Counted from the stretch's first letter, positions 1 through 6,143 are shown. The stretch is 10,041 bases of DNA from Candidatus Woesearchaeota archaeon UBA153 (GCA_002503705.1 DASH01000030.1:1-10041); one strand, 5' to 3'. Made by a program: numbers and translations. The notes: generated by a model not told the origin, from the letters alone.

Positions 1-129
1 GTCGCGGCGCTCACGTACGCGACGATGCACCGCGAACTGAAACAGCACGGCAACGTCGAGGTGCGCCGCTTCAACTGGGAGAACACGGCCGGAGAGGTAC
101 AACAGCTCTACCAGGAGCTCGTCGGGTGA
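1..129 (+). CDS. C-terminal end of a glycosyltransferase (probably GT4, GT-B fold), partial
   Basis: The reading frame is open from the first base of the window and ends at TGA 127-129, giving the last 42 residues of a protein whose start lies upstream. The end, with the motif FNWENTAGEVQQLYQELV, has the form of the last C-terminal helix of GT-B glycosyltransferases of the GT4 kind, where a [FY]xWxxxA motif precedes a helix ending in YxxL. The next gene begins six bases after the stop, and its Shine-Dalgarno sequence GGGTGA overlaps this stop codon, so the two are almost certainly co-transcribed and translationally close. The neighbours (GH57 enzyme, GT3 glycogen synthase) suggest work on an alpha-glucan or a related sugar polymer. 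The sugar specificity cannot be judged from this fragment, and the family call rests only on the tail motif and context. Confidence 0.6.
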   Translation, partial: VAALTYATMHRELKQHGNVEVRRFNWENTAGEVQQLYQELVG

Positions 130-135
130 ACAACC

Positions 136-1524
136 ATGGTCAGCGTCTGCTTTTACTTCCAAGTCCACCAGCCCGCGCGACTGCGCCAGTACAGCGTCTT
201 CGACATCGGGAAGAACCACGCGTACTTCGACGACCAGAAGAACCGAGAAGTCATGCAGAAGGTCGCGCGAAAATGCTACCTGCCCATGAACTCGCTCCTC
301 CTCAAGCTCATCCACCGGAACAACGGCAAGTTCAAAGTCGCCTTCTCCATCTCGGGTGTCGCCCTCGACCAGTTCGAGCAGTACGCCCCCGAAGTCCTCG
401 AGAGCTTCAAGGCGCTCGCCCGCACCGGTTGCGTCGAGTTCCTCGCGGAGACGTACTACCACAGCCTCAGCTTCGTCTACGACAAGCACGAGTTCGACAC
501 GCAAGTCGCGTTGCACACGAAGCGCATCCAGGAGCTCTTCGGCCAGACGCCGAGCGTCTTCAGGAACACGGAGCTGATCTTCAACAACGAGCTCGCGTGG
601 TGGATGCAGGAGAAAGGCTACAAGGCCGTCCTCGCGGAAGGCGCCGACCACGTCCTCGGCTGGCGCAGCCCCTCCTTCCTGTACAGCGCGGTGACCGCGC
701 CGAACATCAAGCTCCTCCTCAAGAACTACAAGTTGAGCGACGACGTCGCCTTCCGCTTCAGCAACAAGGGTTGGAACGAGCACCCGTTGACCGTCAACAA
801 GTACGTCCAGTGGCTGAACGCGGTGAACGGAAACGGGAACACGGTCAACCTGTTCATGGACTACGAGACGTTCGGCGAGCACCAATGGGAGGACACGGGA
901 ATCTTCCAGTTCATGGAGCACCTCCCCACCGAATTCCTCAAGCATCCCGACAATGATTTCAAGACGCCGAGCGAAGTCGCCGACTCGTACCCCGTCGTCG
1001 GCGTCCTCGACGTGCACAACTTCATGTCGTGGGCGGACATCGAGCGCGACCTGAGCGCGTGGCTCGGCAACCGGATGCAGCACGCGGCAATCAGCGAATT
1101 GTACGCGATCAAGGAGGCGGTGCTCGCGTCTGGCGACGAGAAGCTCATCGGCGATTGGCGCAAGCTGACGACGAGCGACCACTTCTACTACATGTGCACG
1201 AAGTGGTTCAGCGACGGCGACGTGCACAAGTACTTCAACCCGTACGACACGCCGTACGACGGGTACATCGCCTTCATGAACGTCCTGAACGACGTCGCGC
1301 TGCGGGTGAAAGCCGCGCAGAGCGCTGGCGTCGGCGCGTACAGCCCGGTCCGGAACGCGGCAGCCGGTCTCAGTCCCGCGCTGCGCGTCCAGAACCCCGG
1401 ACTCGGTTCGAACCCGGCGTTCGGAACCCCGTCGTTGAACGCGACGCTCGGCGCCCCCAAGGGCTGTCTCGTCAGCGAACGCCCCAGCACGCTCCTCGTC
1501 GCCACGGCAACCACGCCGCGGTAG
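136..1524 (+). CDS. GH57-family alpha-amylase / glucanotransferase-type glycoside hydrolase
   Basis: A 462-residue cytoplasmic enzyme with no signal peptide. All five conserved GH57 regions are visible: HQP at 11-13, the EFLAETYYHSL stretch at 101-111, FRNTELIF at 142-149 with the expected nucleophile Glu146, FMDYETFGEHQW at 240-251 with the expected acid/base Asp242, and the SWAD..R....WLGN and SDHFYYM segments near 298-353. GH57 members act on alpha-1,4 or alpha-1,6 glucans by a retaining mechanism. The catalytic domain resembles the short alpha-amylase-like members seen beside archaeal glycogen synthases more than the long branching enzymes, but exact specificity is inferred. Residues from about 392 to 462 are Ala/Pro/Gly/Ser/Asn-rich and probably disordered, outside the family core. 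ATG 136 is chosen because GGGTGA at 124-129 sits six bases upstream. It lies between a glycosyltransferase and genes leading to the glycogen synthase, so a role in storage-glucan turnover is likely. Confidence 0.9.
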   Translation: MVSVCFYFQVHQPARLRQYSVFDIGKNHAYFDDQKNREVMQKVARKCYLPMNSLLLKLIHRNNGKFKVAFSISGVALDQFEQYAPEVLESFKALARTGCVEFLAETYYHSLSFVYDKHEFDTQVALHTKRIQELFGQTPSVFRNTELIFNNELAWWMQEKGYKAVLAEGADHVLGWRSPSFLYSAVTAPNIKLLLKNYKLSDDVAFRFSNKGWNEHPLTVNKYVQWLNAVNGNGNTVNLFMDYETFGEHQWEDTGIFQFMEHLPTEFLKHPDNDFKTPSEVADSYPVVGVLDVHNFMSWADIERDLSAWLGNRMQHAAISELYAIKEAVLASGDEKLIGDWRKLTTSDHFYYMCTKWFSDGDVHKYFNPYDTPYDGYIAFMNVLNDVALRVKAAQSAGVGAYSPVRNAAAGLSPALRVQNPGLGSNPAFGTPSLNATLGAPKGCLVSERPSTLLVATATTPR

Positions 1525-1576
1525 ACGGAGAATACAGATTGCACGTTAAACGTTGCAAGAAAAGAGGTGAAAGAGA

Positions 1577-1993
1577 ATGACTGCCAAGAAAAAAGCCGCG
1601 AAGAAGAGAGTCGTGGCGAAGAAAATCGTGAAGAAAGCGGTGAAAGCGCCGGTGAAGAAGCCCGTCAAGGCCCTCGTGAAAGCCGCGCCGAAGACCGCGA
1701 AGGTCACGCTCGACGTGTACGACGTCCAGAACGTGCCCGAACACCAGCACTTCTACTTCGTCAACGGGGTGCGCGTCAAGAACGTGAAAGAGCTCGCCGA
1801 AGTCATGGACAAGATCGAGCAGGAAGTCTTCGACTACCACGTGACCATGGACAAGAACGACTTCCACAGCTGGGTCAACGGCGTCTTCCAGGACATGGAA
1901 CTCGCTGAGAAGCTCCTCGGCGTGACGAGCCCGAAGCACCTCCAGTTCACGATCTACAAGCATGTCGCGGACAAGGCGCTGAAGAAGCGATAG
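1577..1993 (+). CDS. Small protein with lysine/alanine-rich N-terminal tail and a DUF5752-like domain
   Basis: A 138-residue protein in two parts. Residues 1-42 are a Lys/Ala/Val/Pro tail with repeated AKK and VKK/VKAP units, like the tails of histone H1-type or nucleoid proteins, and could bind polyanions such as nucleic acid. Residues about 54-130 form a compact domain with pattern F-x-F-x-x-G....N..EL, then HV (88-89), KNDF (93-96), SW (98-99), a leucine-rich helix and VTS (116-118). The same pattern occurs in the next gene, so the two are paralogous over this domain. From memory it resembles the uncharacterised DUF5752 family; no function is known to me. ATG 1577 is supported by a near-perfect archaeal Shine-Dalgarno sequence GAGGTGA at 1564-1570. 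Its place between the GH57 enzyme and the GT3 synthase suggests a structural or regulatory role in glucan metabolism, which is inference only. Confidence 0.8.
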   Translation: MTAKKKAAKKRVVAKKIVKKAVKAPVKKPVKALVKAAPKTAKVTLDVYDVQNVPEHQHFYFVNGVRVKNVKELAEVMDKIEQEVFDYHVTMDKNDFHSWVNGVFQDMELAEKLLGVTSPKHLQFTIYKHVADKALKKR

Positions 1994-2044
1994 GCGCGCA
2001 ACGACCGCTCCACGAGTTGGAGTGTAACGGTCACAGACCGGAGA

Positions 2045-2051
2045 GAGGTGA
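2045..2051 (+). promoter_or_regulatory. Shine-Dalgarno sequence fixing the start of the membrane-anchored gene
   Basis: GAGGTGA at 2045-2051 matches the archaeal anti-Shine-Dalgarno sequence and is identical to the one at 1564-1570 before the previous gene, where the gap to ATG is six bases. Here a gap of five bases leads to GTG 2057. The in-frame GTG at 2048 lies inside the Shine-Dalgarno sequence itself and is therefore an unlikely start. Confidence 0.7.
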
Positions 2052-2056
2052 GGAAC

Positions 2057-2698
2057 GTGGAGATACCCTACGAGCAACGGTTCCACTTCCATGACGGTTC
2101 GAGCGCGGCGAACCTCCTCGAGCTGAAGCGGAAGATTGAGACGGTCTCGTACGACGAGTTCTACCGTCACGTGAATGGCGAGAAGAACGACTTCGCCAGC
2201 TGGGTCGAGCACGTCCTCGGCCGCAAGCTCCTCGCGCAACGACTGCGAGCCGTGACGAGCATCGTCGAGACGGTCGAGCTCCTGAATGAAGAGCTCTACC
2301 CGCAAGAGACGGGAATCGCCGAAGAGGCGCTCGTCAAAGAGGGCGAGGAAGACTTGCAGCGCCGGATTGAAGAGCAGCTCTTCGCCGACCTGGAACTCCC
2401 GACAGACGCGGTCGACGAACTCCCCGACTTGGAGACCCCGGAACGGCGCGAAGAGCGCGAACTCTTGGACGAGGGAGAGCACGTCGTCCTGCCGCCGCGA
2501 GAGCACGTCGAGTTCGCGGGCCGGATGCCGGGCGCGCCCGTCACCACGCGCACCCCTGGGCACACGCCGGTCACGGAGCGCGTCGACAAGCCCGTCTCCG
2601 CTGAAGAGCACATGAAGTTCATCGTGAAGCAGTTCATCTACGGATTGCTCGCGGGACTCGTCATCGGGTTCTTCCTCGGACGGCTGGTGAGCGTGTGA
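2057..2698 (+). CDS. Tail-anchored membrane protein with a DUF5752-like domain
   Basis: A 213-residue protein when started at GTG 2057 (three residues longer from GTG 2048). Residues about 8-80 repeat the domain of the preceding gene: F-x-F-x-x-G, N..EL, HV (38-39), KNDF (43-46), SWV (48-50), a leucine-rich helix and VTS (66-68). Residues about 85-185 are a highly charged, Glu/Asp/Arg/Pro-rich linker, probably partly coiled and partly disordered. Residues about 193-211 are one hydrophobic segment with a GxxxG-like pattern, followed by only two residues, which is the layout of a C-terminal tail anchor. The soluble domain should therefore face the cytoplasm from the membrane. Between the GH57 enzyme and the glycogen synthase, it could tether a polysaccharide-synthesis complex to the membrane. 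That is a hypothesis from gene order and topology, not from a known family function. Confidence 0.8.
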   Translation: MEIPYEQRFHFHDGSSAANLLELKRKIETVSYDEFYRHVNGEKNDFASWVEHVLGRKLLAQRLRAVTSIVETVELLNEELYPQETGIAEEALVKEGEEDLQRRIEEQLFADLELPTDAVDELPDLETPERREERELLDEGEHVVLPPREHVEFAGRMPGAPVTTRTPGHTPVTERVDKPVSAEEHMKFIVKQFIYGLLAGLVIGFFLGRLVSV

Positions 2699-2765
2699 GG
2701 GACGAATCGTGAGCGAAGCGCCAGGGTTCAGCGACAGGCGACAGCGGAGAACGCGGTGAGCTGAC

Positions 2766-4580
2766 GTGAACAGCGGTCAAGCATCGAAGAACGACGACGT
2801 GGAACGGCCGACCCCGCAAGCAGAGTACCTCTGCGAAGTCTCTTGGGAGGTCTGCAACAAGGTCGGCGGTATCAACACGGTCCTGAAGAGCAAAGCGGCA
2901 GTCATGCGAAGCAGGTACCAGCGATACCTCCTCATCGGTCCGTACTTCGAACGCAACGCGGCACTCGAGCTGGAAGAGCACGAGCCCTCGCCGCCCCTCA
3001 AGGCCGCCCTCGCGGAACTCGCGGCGAACGGCATCACGTGCAAGTACGGCACGTGGCAGATCAAAGGAGAGCCGGAAACAATTTTGATTGACTTCTCCGG
3101 CCTCATCGCTCACAAGGACGCGCTGAAGACGAAACTGTGGGACGCGTACAAGATCGACTCGCTCAATTCCGGATGGGATTATGACGAGCCCATCGTGTTC
3201 AGCGCCGCCGTCGCGGAAGTCCTCTCCGCGTTGGAGAAACACCTCGGCTTGCAGAAGATGGTCGCGCACTTCCATGAGTGGATGACCGGCGCGGCCCTCT
3301 TGTTCCTGAAGACGAAACAGAGCAAGGTCAAGACCGTCTTCACGACGCACGCGACCATGCTCGGCCGCGCAATCTGCGGCGGCGGGGGGAACCTGTACGA
3401 GATGCTCCCGAACATCGACCACGTGGCCGAGGCGTATAAGAGCCAGGTCCAGGCGAAGCACCTGACGGAACGCGCGTGCGCGCAGCATTGCGACGCCTTC
3501 ACGACGGTGTCGGAGATCACCGGGATGGAGGCGGAGAAGCTCCTCGGCCGAAAACCTGACGTCCTCGTCCTGAACGGGCTGGACATCGGCCGGTTTCCCA
3601 CCGTTGAAGAGACCTCGATCAAGCATATCACGTCGCGCGACAAGATCCGGGGCTTCCTCGCGTACTACTTCTTCCCGCACTACGTCTTCCCCTTGGAGCA
3701 CAACCTCCTCATGTTCGTCACGGCGCGCTACGAGTACAAGAACAAAGGACTCGATATCACCGTCGAAGCGATGCGACGCTTGAACGAGCTGATGAAACAG
3801 GACGACGACAAGCGGACCGTCACCGTCTTCTTCTGGATTCCCATGGATCACGGCGGCGTCAAGGTCGAGCTCCTCGAGAACAAGAACTACTACTACCATC
3901 TCAAGAACTATCTCCAGTACAACTCCGAAAACATCCTCAAGAAAGTCCTCTACGACTTCCTCGCGCAAGGAAACGTGGCCGGCGAGACGCTCTTCACGAA
4001 AGAGTTCCTCAAAGAGATGAAACAAGACTCGCTCCAGTTCAAACGGAAAGGGTACCCGCCGCTCTGCACGAACTACCTGAACGACGAGGAGAACAACGAG
4101 CTCCTCAGGGCGTTGCGCCACGCCGGTTTGGACAACAGTCCCGCCACGCGCGTCAAAGTCATCGTCCAACCGATCTATCTCGACGGGAGCGACGGACTCT
4201 TGAACTTGGCGTATTACGACGCCATCGCGGGCACGCATCTCGGCCTGTTCCCGAGCTATTACGAACCATGGGGGTACACGCCGCTCGAGACCGCCGCGCT
4301 CGGAGTCTCCTCGCTCACCTCCGACCTCTCAGGGTTCGGCATGTTCATCGAACCACACCTCGACCGTCAGAATCCTGGCATCAGAATACTCCACCGCCTG
4401 AACAAGCCGACGGAAGCGGTCGTGGACGAGTACGCGCGCATGCTCTACGACTTCGTCAAGCTCCACCACGCCGAACGCGTCCAGAACAAGCTCGCGGCGA
4501 AACGCTTGACGACGCTGTGCGACTGGGAGCAGTTCATCAACTACTACGTGCAAGCGCACAATAAGGCGTTGGAGAAGTAA
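2766..4580 (+). CDS. Glycogen synthase, GT3 (eukaryotic-type) family
   Basis: A 604-residue GT-B glycosyltransferase that extends alpha-1,4-glucan from a nucleotide-glucose donor. The resemblance is to the GT3 family of animal and fungal glycogen synthases, not to the GT5 synthases usual in bacteria and many archaea: EVSWEVCNKVGGINTVL at 24-40 carries the donor-site KVGG, HFHEW is at 168-172, TTHATMLGR at 193-201, TARYEYKNKG at 319-328 with the expected Arg321 and Lys327, and FPSYYEPWGYTPLE at 495-508 holds the E-x7-E pair Glu500/Glu508. The C-terminus (about 571-604) follows the GT3 closing helix pattern, but the dense arginine cluster used for glucose-6-phosphate control in eukaryotes is only partly present, so that regulation is doubtful. 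Start GTG 2766 is supported by GGTGA at 2755-2759. It closes the plus-strand cluster; the next promoter begins about 20 bases after the stop. Confidence 0.9.
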   Translation: MNSGQASKNDDVERPTPQAEYLCEVSWEVCNKVGGINTVLKSKAAVMRSRYQRYLLIGPYFERNAALELEEHEPSPPLKAALAELAANGITCKYGTWQIKGEPETILIDFSGLIAHKDALKTKLWDAYKIDSLNSGWDYDEPIVFSAAVAEVLSALEKHLGLQKMVAHFHEWMTGAALLFLKTKQSKVKTVFTTHATMLGRAICGGGGNLYEMLPNIDHVAEAYKSQVQAKHLTERACAQHCDAFTTVSEITGMEAEKLLGRKPDVLVLNGLDIGRFPTVEETSIKHITSRDKIRGFLAYYFFPHYVFPLEHNLLMFVTARYEYKNKGLDITVEAMRRLNELMKQDDDKRTVTVFFWIPMDHGGVKVELLENKNYYYHLKNYLQYNSENILKKVLYDFLAQGNVAGETLFTKEFLKEMKQDSLQFKRKGYPPLCTNYLNDEENNELLRALRHAGLDNSPATRVKVIVQPIYLDGSDGLLNLAYYDAIAGTHLGLFPSYYEPWGYTPLETAALGVSSLTSDLSGFGMFIEPHLDRQNPGIRILHRLNKPTEAVVDEYARMLYDFVKLHHAERVQNKLAAKRLTTLCDWEQFINYYVQAHNKALEK

Positions 4581-4602
4581 GAAATTCTCCCCGTCTCCGT
4601 TT

Positions 4603-4636
4603 ATCTTCCGTCTTTTTCAAGGGAATCTTTATATAG
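4603..4636 (+). promoter_or_regulatory. Promoter A: TATA box with TCTTCCG upstream box, driving the 41-aa gene
   Basis: The TATA-like sequence TTTATATAG lies at about 4628-4636, preceded by a purine-rich AAGGGAA (possible BRE) and TCTTCCG at 4604-4610. The 28 bases 4603-4630 are identical to 5377-5404 (promoter B). The expected transcription start, about 25 bases past the TATA centre, is at about 4657, two bases before ATG 4659, so the message is probably leaderless. Confidence 0.75.
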
Positions 4637-4658
4637 GAATCTCTCTTTGCTCAACGTC

Positions 4659-4784
4659 ATGGCGAAGGCTTCTCGGAGGGATAAGACGCTGTTCGAGTTG
4701 CATCCTGAGCTCGAGCGGGGAATCGACGAGATGCGGGAAGAGTTCCGTCGAATGGGGATTCTCGGTAAGTTCAAGTTCTCGTGA
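4659..4784 (+). CDS. 41-residue leaderless small protein, candidate antitoxin
   Basis: A short frame from ATG 4659 to TGA 4782-4784 with a basic N-terminus (MAKASRRDK), an acidic amphipathic helix-like middle (residues 13-29, ELHPELERGIDEMREEF) and a basic/hydrophobic end (RRMGILGKFKFS). It is supported as a gene by promoter A, whose spacing places the transcription start at the ATG, and by sensible amino-acid composition. It overlaps the 3' end of the opposing PIN nuclease gene by 14 bases. Small charged proteins next to PIN nucleases are commonly their antitoxins, although these normally lie upstream in the same operon; here the two genes converge. I do not recognise the family, and the antitoxin role is inference from context. 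Confidence 0.6.
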   Translation: MAKASRRDKTLFELHPELERGIDEMREEFRRMGILGKFKFS

Positions 4785-5259
4785 CGTCGATGATTGAGAG
4801 GCCGTAGTGTCGTTTCAAGAACGTCTGTACTCGTTCGCTCTTCACGAGCGTCCGGTCTTTCGTGACGAAACGGTCGCATCCTTCCGCGACGGCGGCGACG
4901 AGGTGGAACGCGTCATCGTCGCTCAACGAGTACTCAAGAGCCTTGAGGTGGTCGAACAGGTCAAGATCGAGCGCGCGACGCGTGAACCGTGCGATACGCA
5001 TTCTTCCGTCCTCGAGGAGCGTGGTGAAGAGCCAGGAGAGTTGTTGCATCGCGCGCAACCGCACTCGCTCCTCTTCGAGCGCGTCTCGGAGCTGGACTTT
5101 CTCGAGTATGCCGACGAAGATTTCGCTCACGACGAGATGTGAGATGATGCCTCGTGGATGCTGGCGGTATCCTCTCGTGTTGACGAACGTCTTGCACGCG
5201 AGAGCGTCGCCTTCCTCGAACGCGATAGAGAGGAAGACGCACGAGTCGACATAGTCCAT
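4771..5259 (-). CDS. PIN-domain ribonuclease (VapC-like, possible toxin)
   Basis: A 162-residue protein covering one PIN domain, a metal-dependent RNase fold used by VapC toxins and some RNA-processing enzymes. The four acidic positions are visible: Asp5 in MDYVDSCVFL, Glu46 in HLVVSEI, the Asp114-116 run in LSDDDAFHLVAA, and Asp135 in DRFVTKD. Length is slightly above the usual VapC size of 130-150. Start ATG 5259 is chosen because the TATA box of promoter C at 5280-5287 lies about 25 bases upstream, giving a leaderless message with no Shine-Dalgarno sequence. It converges on and overlaps the 41-aa gene by 14 bases. It could be a toxin or a housekeeping RNase; the paired promoters favour a toxin-antitoxin-like unit. 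Confidence 0.8.
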   Translation of the reverse strand: MDYVDSCVFLSIAFEEGDALACKTFVNTRGYRQHPRGIISHLVVSEIFVGILEKVQLRDALEEERVRLRAMQQLSWLFTTLLEDGRMRIARFTRRALDLDLFDHLKALEYSLSDDDAFHLVAAVAEGCDRFVTKDRTLVKSERVQTFLKRHYGLSIIDVTRT

Positions 5260-5279
5260 GACGTCACGAGGCTGTCCGG

Positions 5280-5319
5280 AAATATAAGCGCTCGCCCTCG
5301 GAAATCGGAAGAATCACGG
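5280..5319 (-). promoter_or_regulatory. Promoter C: TATA box and TCTTCCG box for the PIN gene
   Basis: On the minus strand, TTATATT (5281-5287) follows a GC-rich CGAGGGCGAGCGC segment and a TCTTCCG box. The 39 bases at 5281-5319 match 6042-6080 (promoter D) at 38 positions. The distance from the TATA to ATG 5259 fits a leaderless start. The short stretch 5320-5376 between promoters C and B contains the near-palindrome GAAAATCACCGGTTTTC (5347-5363), a possible operator. Confidence 0.75.
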
Positions 5320-5376
5320 GGAGTTCATTCTTCTTCAAAACTATCTGAAAATCACCGGTTTTCATTCTTCCCGGTA

Positions 5377-5410
5377 ATCTTCCGTCTTTTTCAAGGGAAT
5401 CTTTTTATAC
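5377..5410 (+). promoter_or_regulatory. Promoter B: copy of promoter A, driving a predicted structured RNA
   Basis: The 28 bases 5377-5404 are identical to 4603-4630, including TCTTCCG and the AAGGGAA segment, followed by TTTTTATAC as the TATA box (about 5402-5410). The expected start, about 25 bases past the TATA centre, is at about 5431, where the first strand of a 9-bp terminal stem begins. No convincing coding frame follows, so the product is probably RNA. Confidence 0.7.
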
Positions 5411-5430
5411 TGGTTCGTCTTTGCTGTCGT

Positions 5431-5518
5431 CTGTACCAACTGCTAGGGCGTTCGTCCGGTGAGAGTCCGGAGGGACTATCTAGGGCCGCGACACCCTTCG
5501 TGGTGTTCTTTGGTACAG
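5431..5518 (+). ncRNA. Predicted 88-nt structured RNA closed by a 9-bp stem
   Basis: CTGTACCAA (5431-5439) pairs perfectly with TTGGTACAG (5510-5518). Inside are TCCGG/CCGGA (5455-5459 with 5467-5471, loop TGAGAGT) and GACACC/GGTGTT (5490-5495 with 5502-5507, one G-U pair), plus CTAG/CTAG (5443-5446 with 5480-5483) that could close a branch. The predicted start of promoter B falls on the first stem base. The element ends one base before the stop codon of the opposing 162-aa gene at 5520, so the two would converge without overlap. I do not recognise the RNA family. Its place matches that of the 41-aa gene in the neighbouring module, so it may act as an RNA partner of the opposing protein; this is inference. 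Confidence 0.55.
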
Positions 5519-5519
5519 T

Positions 5520-6008
5520 TCATCTCTTGAAGAGGTAGTTCTCTAGCGTGTTCAGCGTCACCGTCGCATACGTCGGGAGCTTGTTCTTCGTATCCTTCCG
5601 CATGAGATATGCGTACGTGTGCGCGCCCGAGTGCGCGTCAAGCTTGGCGAACGTGACACTCTCTACCGTCAAGCCTTGACGGTCCTTCAGCAGTTGCGCG
5701 AGCTGGATCTTGATGTCTTGTTCTTTGCCGTCGAAATCGCGGCAGACCGTCAGCGAGACGGACTCTCCGAGTCTCAAAGTCCTGAAGATCTCGCTGATGA
5801 TGGCGCAGTAGAGCCTGACTTTGAGCGTCGCTTTTCCGCTTCTCGATTTCTTGTATCGATAGAGTCCTTGGTCGTGACGTGCGTTGATGACTTGGACCAT
5901 CTCAGTCGTCATCTTGAAGCCGCGTATCAAACCGTCCCGGTTCGCCACGCAAATCGTATAGTTCGGATTGAGGATGTCCTCACCACTCACGTCAATCTCG
6001 AACTCCAC
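5520..6008 (-). CDS. Unrecognised 162-residue protein, possibly RNase H-like
   Basis: A 162-residue soluble protein with no signal or membrane segment. It starts at GTG 6008: an in-frame TAA lies two codons upstream, and GTGAT five bases before the GTG can serve as a short Shine-Dalgarno sequence. It has a beta-rich start (MEFEIDVSGEDILNPNYTIC, then RDGLIRGFKM), a basic segment YRYKKSRSGKATLKVR (50-65), TVCRDFDGKEQDIK (87-100) and a C-terminal KLDAHSGAHTYAYLMRKD (122-139). The order of an early Asp in a beta-strand, Tyr-rich strand and later Asp-rich strand is reminiscent of RNase H-like folds, but I cannot confirm the catalytic set. Promoter D, almost identical to the PIN promoter, drives it. 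By position it is the counterpart of the PIN gene in the second module, so a nucleic-acid-related or toxin-like role is possible. No family name can be given. Confidence 0.75.
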   Translation of the reverse strand: MEFEIDVSGEDILNPNYTICVANRDGLIRGFKMTTEMVQVINARHDQGLYRYKKSRSGKATLKVRLYCAIISEIFRTLRLGESVSLTVCRDFDGKEQDIKIQLAQLLKDRQGLTVESVTFAKLDAHSGAHTYAYLMRKDTKNKLPTYATVTLNTLENYLFKR

Positions 6009-6040
6009 AGCTTATCACAAGACTTGATGAACGACTGGGG

Positions 6041-6080
6041 GAATATAAGCGCTCGCCCTCGAAAATCGGAAGAATCACGG
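6041..6080 (-). promoter_or_regulatory. Promoter D: copy of promoter C, driving the 162-aa unknown gene
   Basis: The minus-strand TATA (6042-6048), CGAGGGCGAGCGC segment and TCTTCCG box repeat promoter C with one mismatch in 39 bases. The expected start at about 6020 leaves a leader of about 12 bases before GTG 6008, enough for the GTGAT ribosome-binding sequence. Confidence 0.7.
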
Positions 6081-6143
6081 TGTGGTCCGTTGTACGCCGC
6101 TCTGCGCGAACTGCCACCGGAAAGAACACTACCTGCGGCGGAA

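Noticed and set aside
1541..1556. Imperfect palindrome GCACGTTAAACGTTGC before the lysine-rich gene
   Set aside because: It is short and has a one-base asymmetry, with no TATA box in register. It could be an operator or a weak hairpin, but there is no second copy to support it.
2661..4238. Long minus-strand open frame opposite the glycogen synthase gene
   Set aside because: It is a shadow of a GC-rich gene: Arg/Val/Glu/Asp-rich with no family motifs, while the plus strand encodes a clear GT3 enzyme. The same holds for the minus-strand frame at 7442-8377 opposite prs and the one at 1472-2611.
4585..4620. Terminator after the glycogen synthase gene
   Set aside because: The only T-run (about 4610-4617) belongs to the duplicated promoter A/B sequence and has no preceding hairpin, so I did not call a terminator.
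5443..5500. Resemblance to part of a cobalamin riboswitch (CCGGTGAGAGTCCGG followed by CCGC.AC)
   Set aside because: The 5' domain and the following conserved core of that riboswitch are missing, the whole RNA is only 88 nt, and the next plus-strand region is not a gene it could control. The match is to a simple hairpin.
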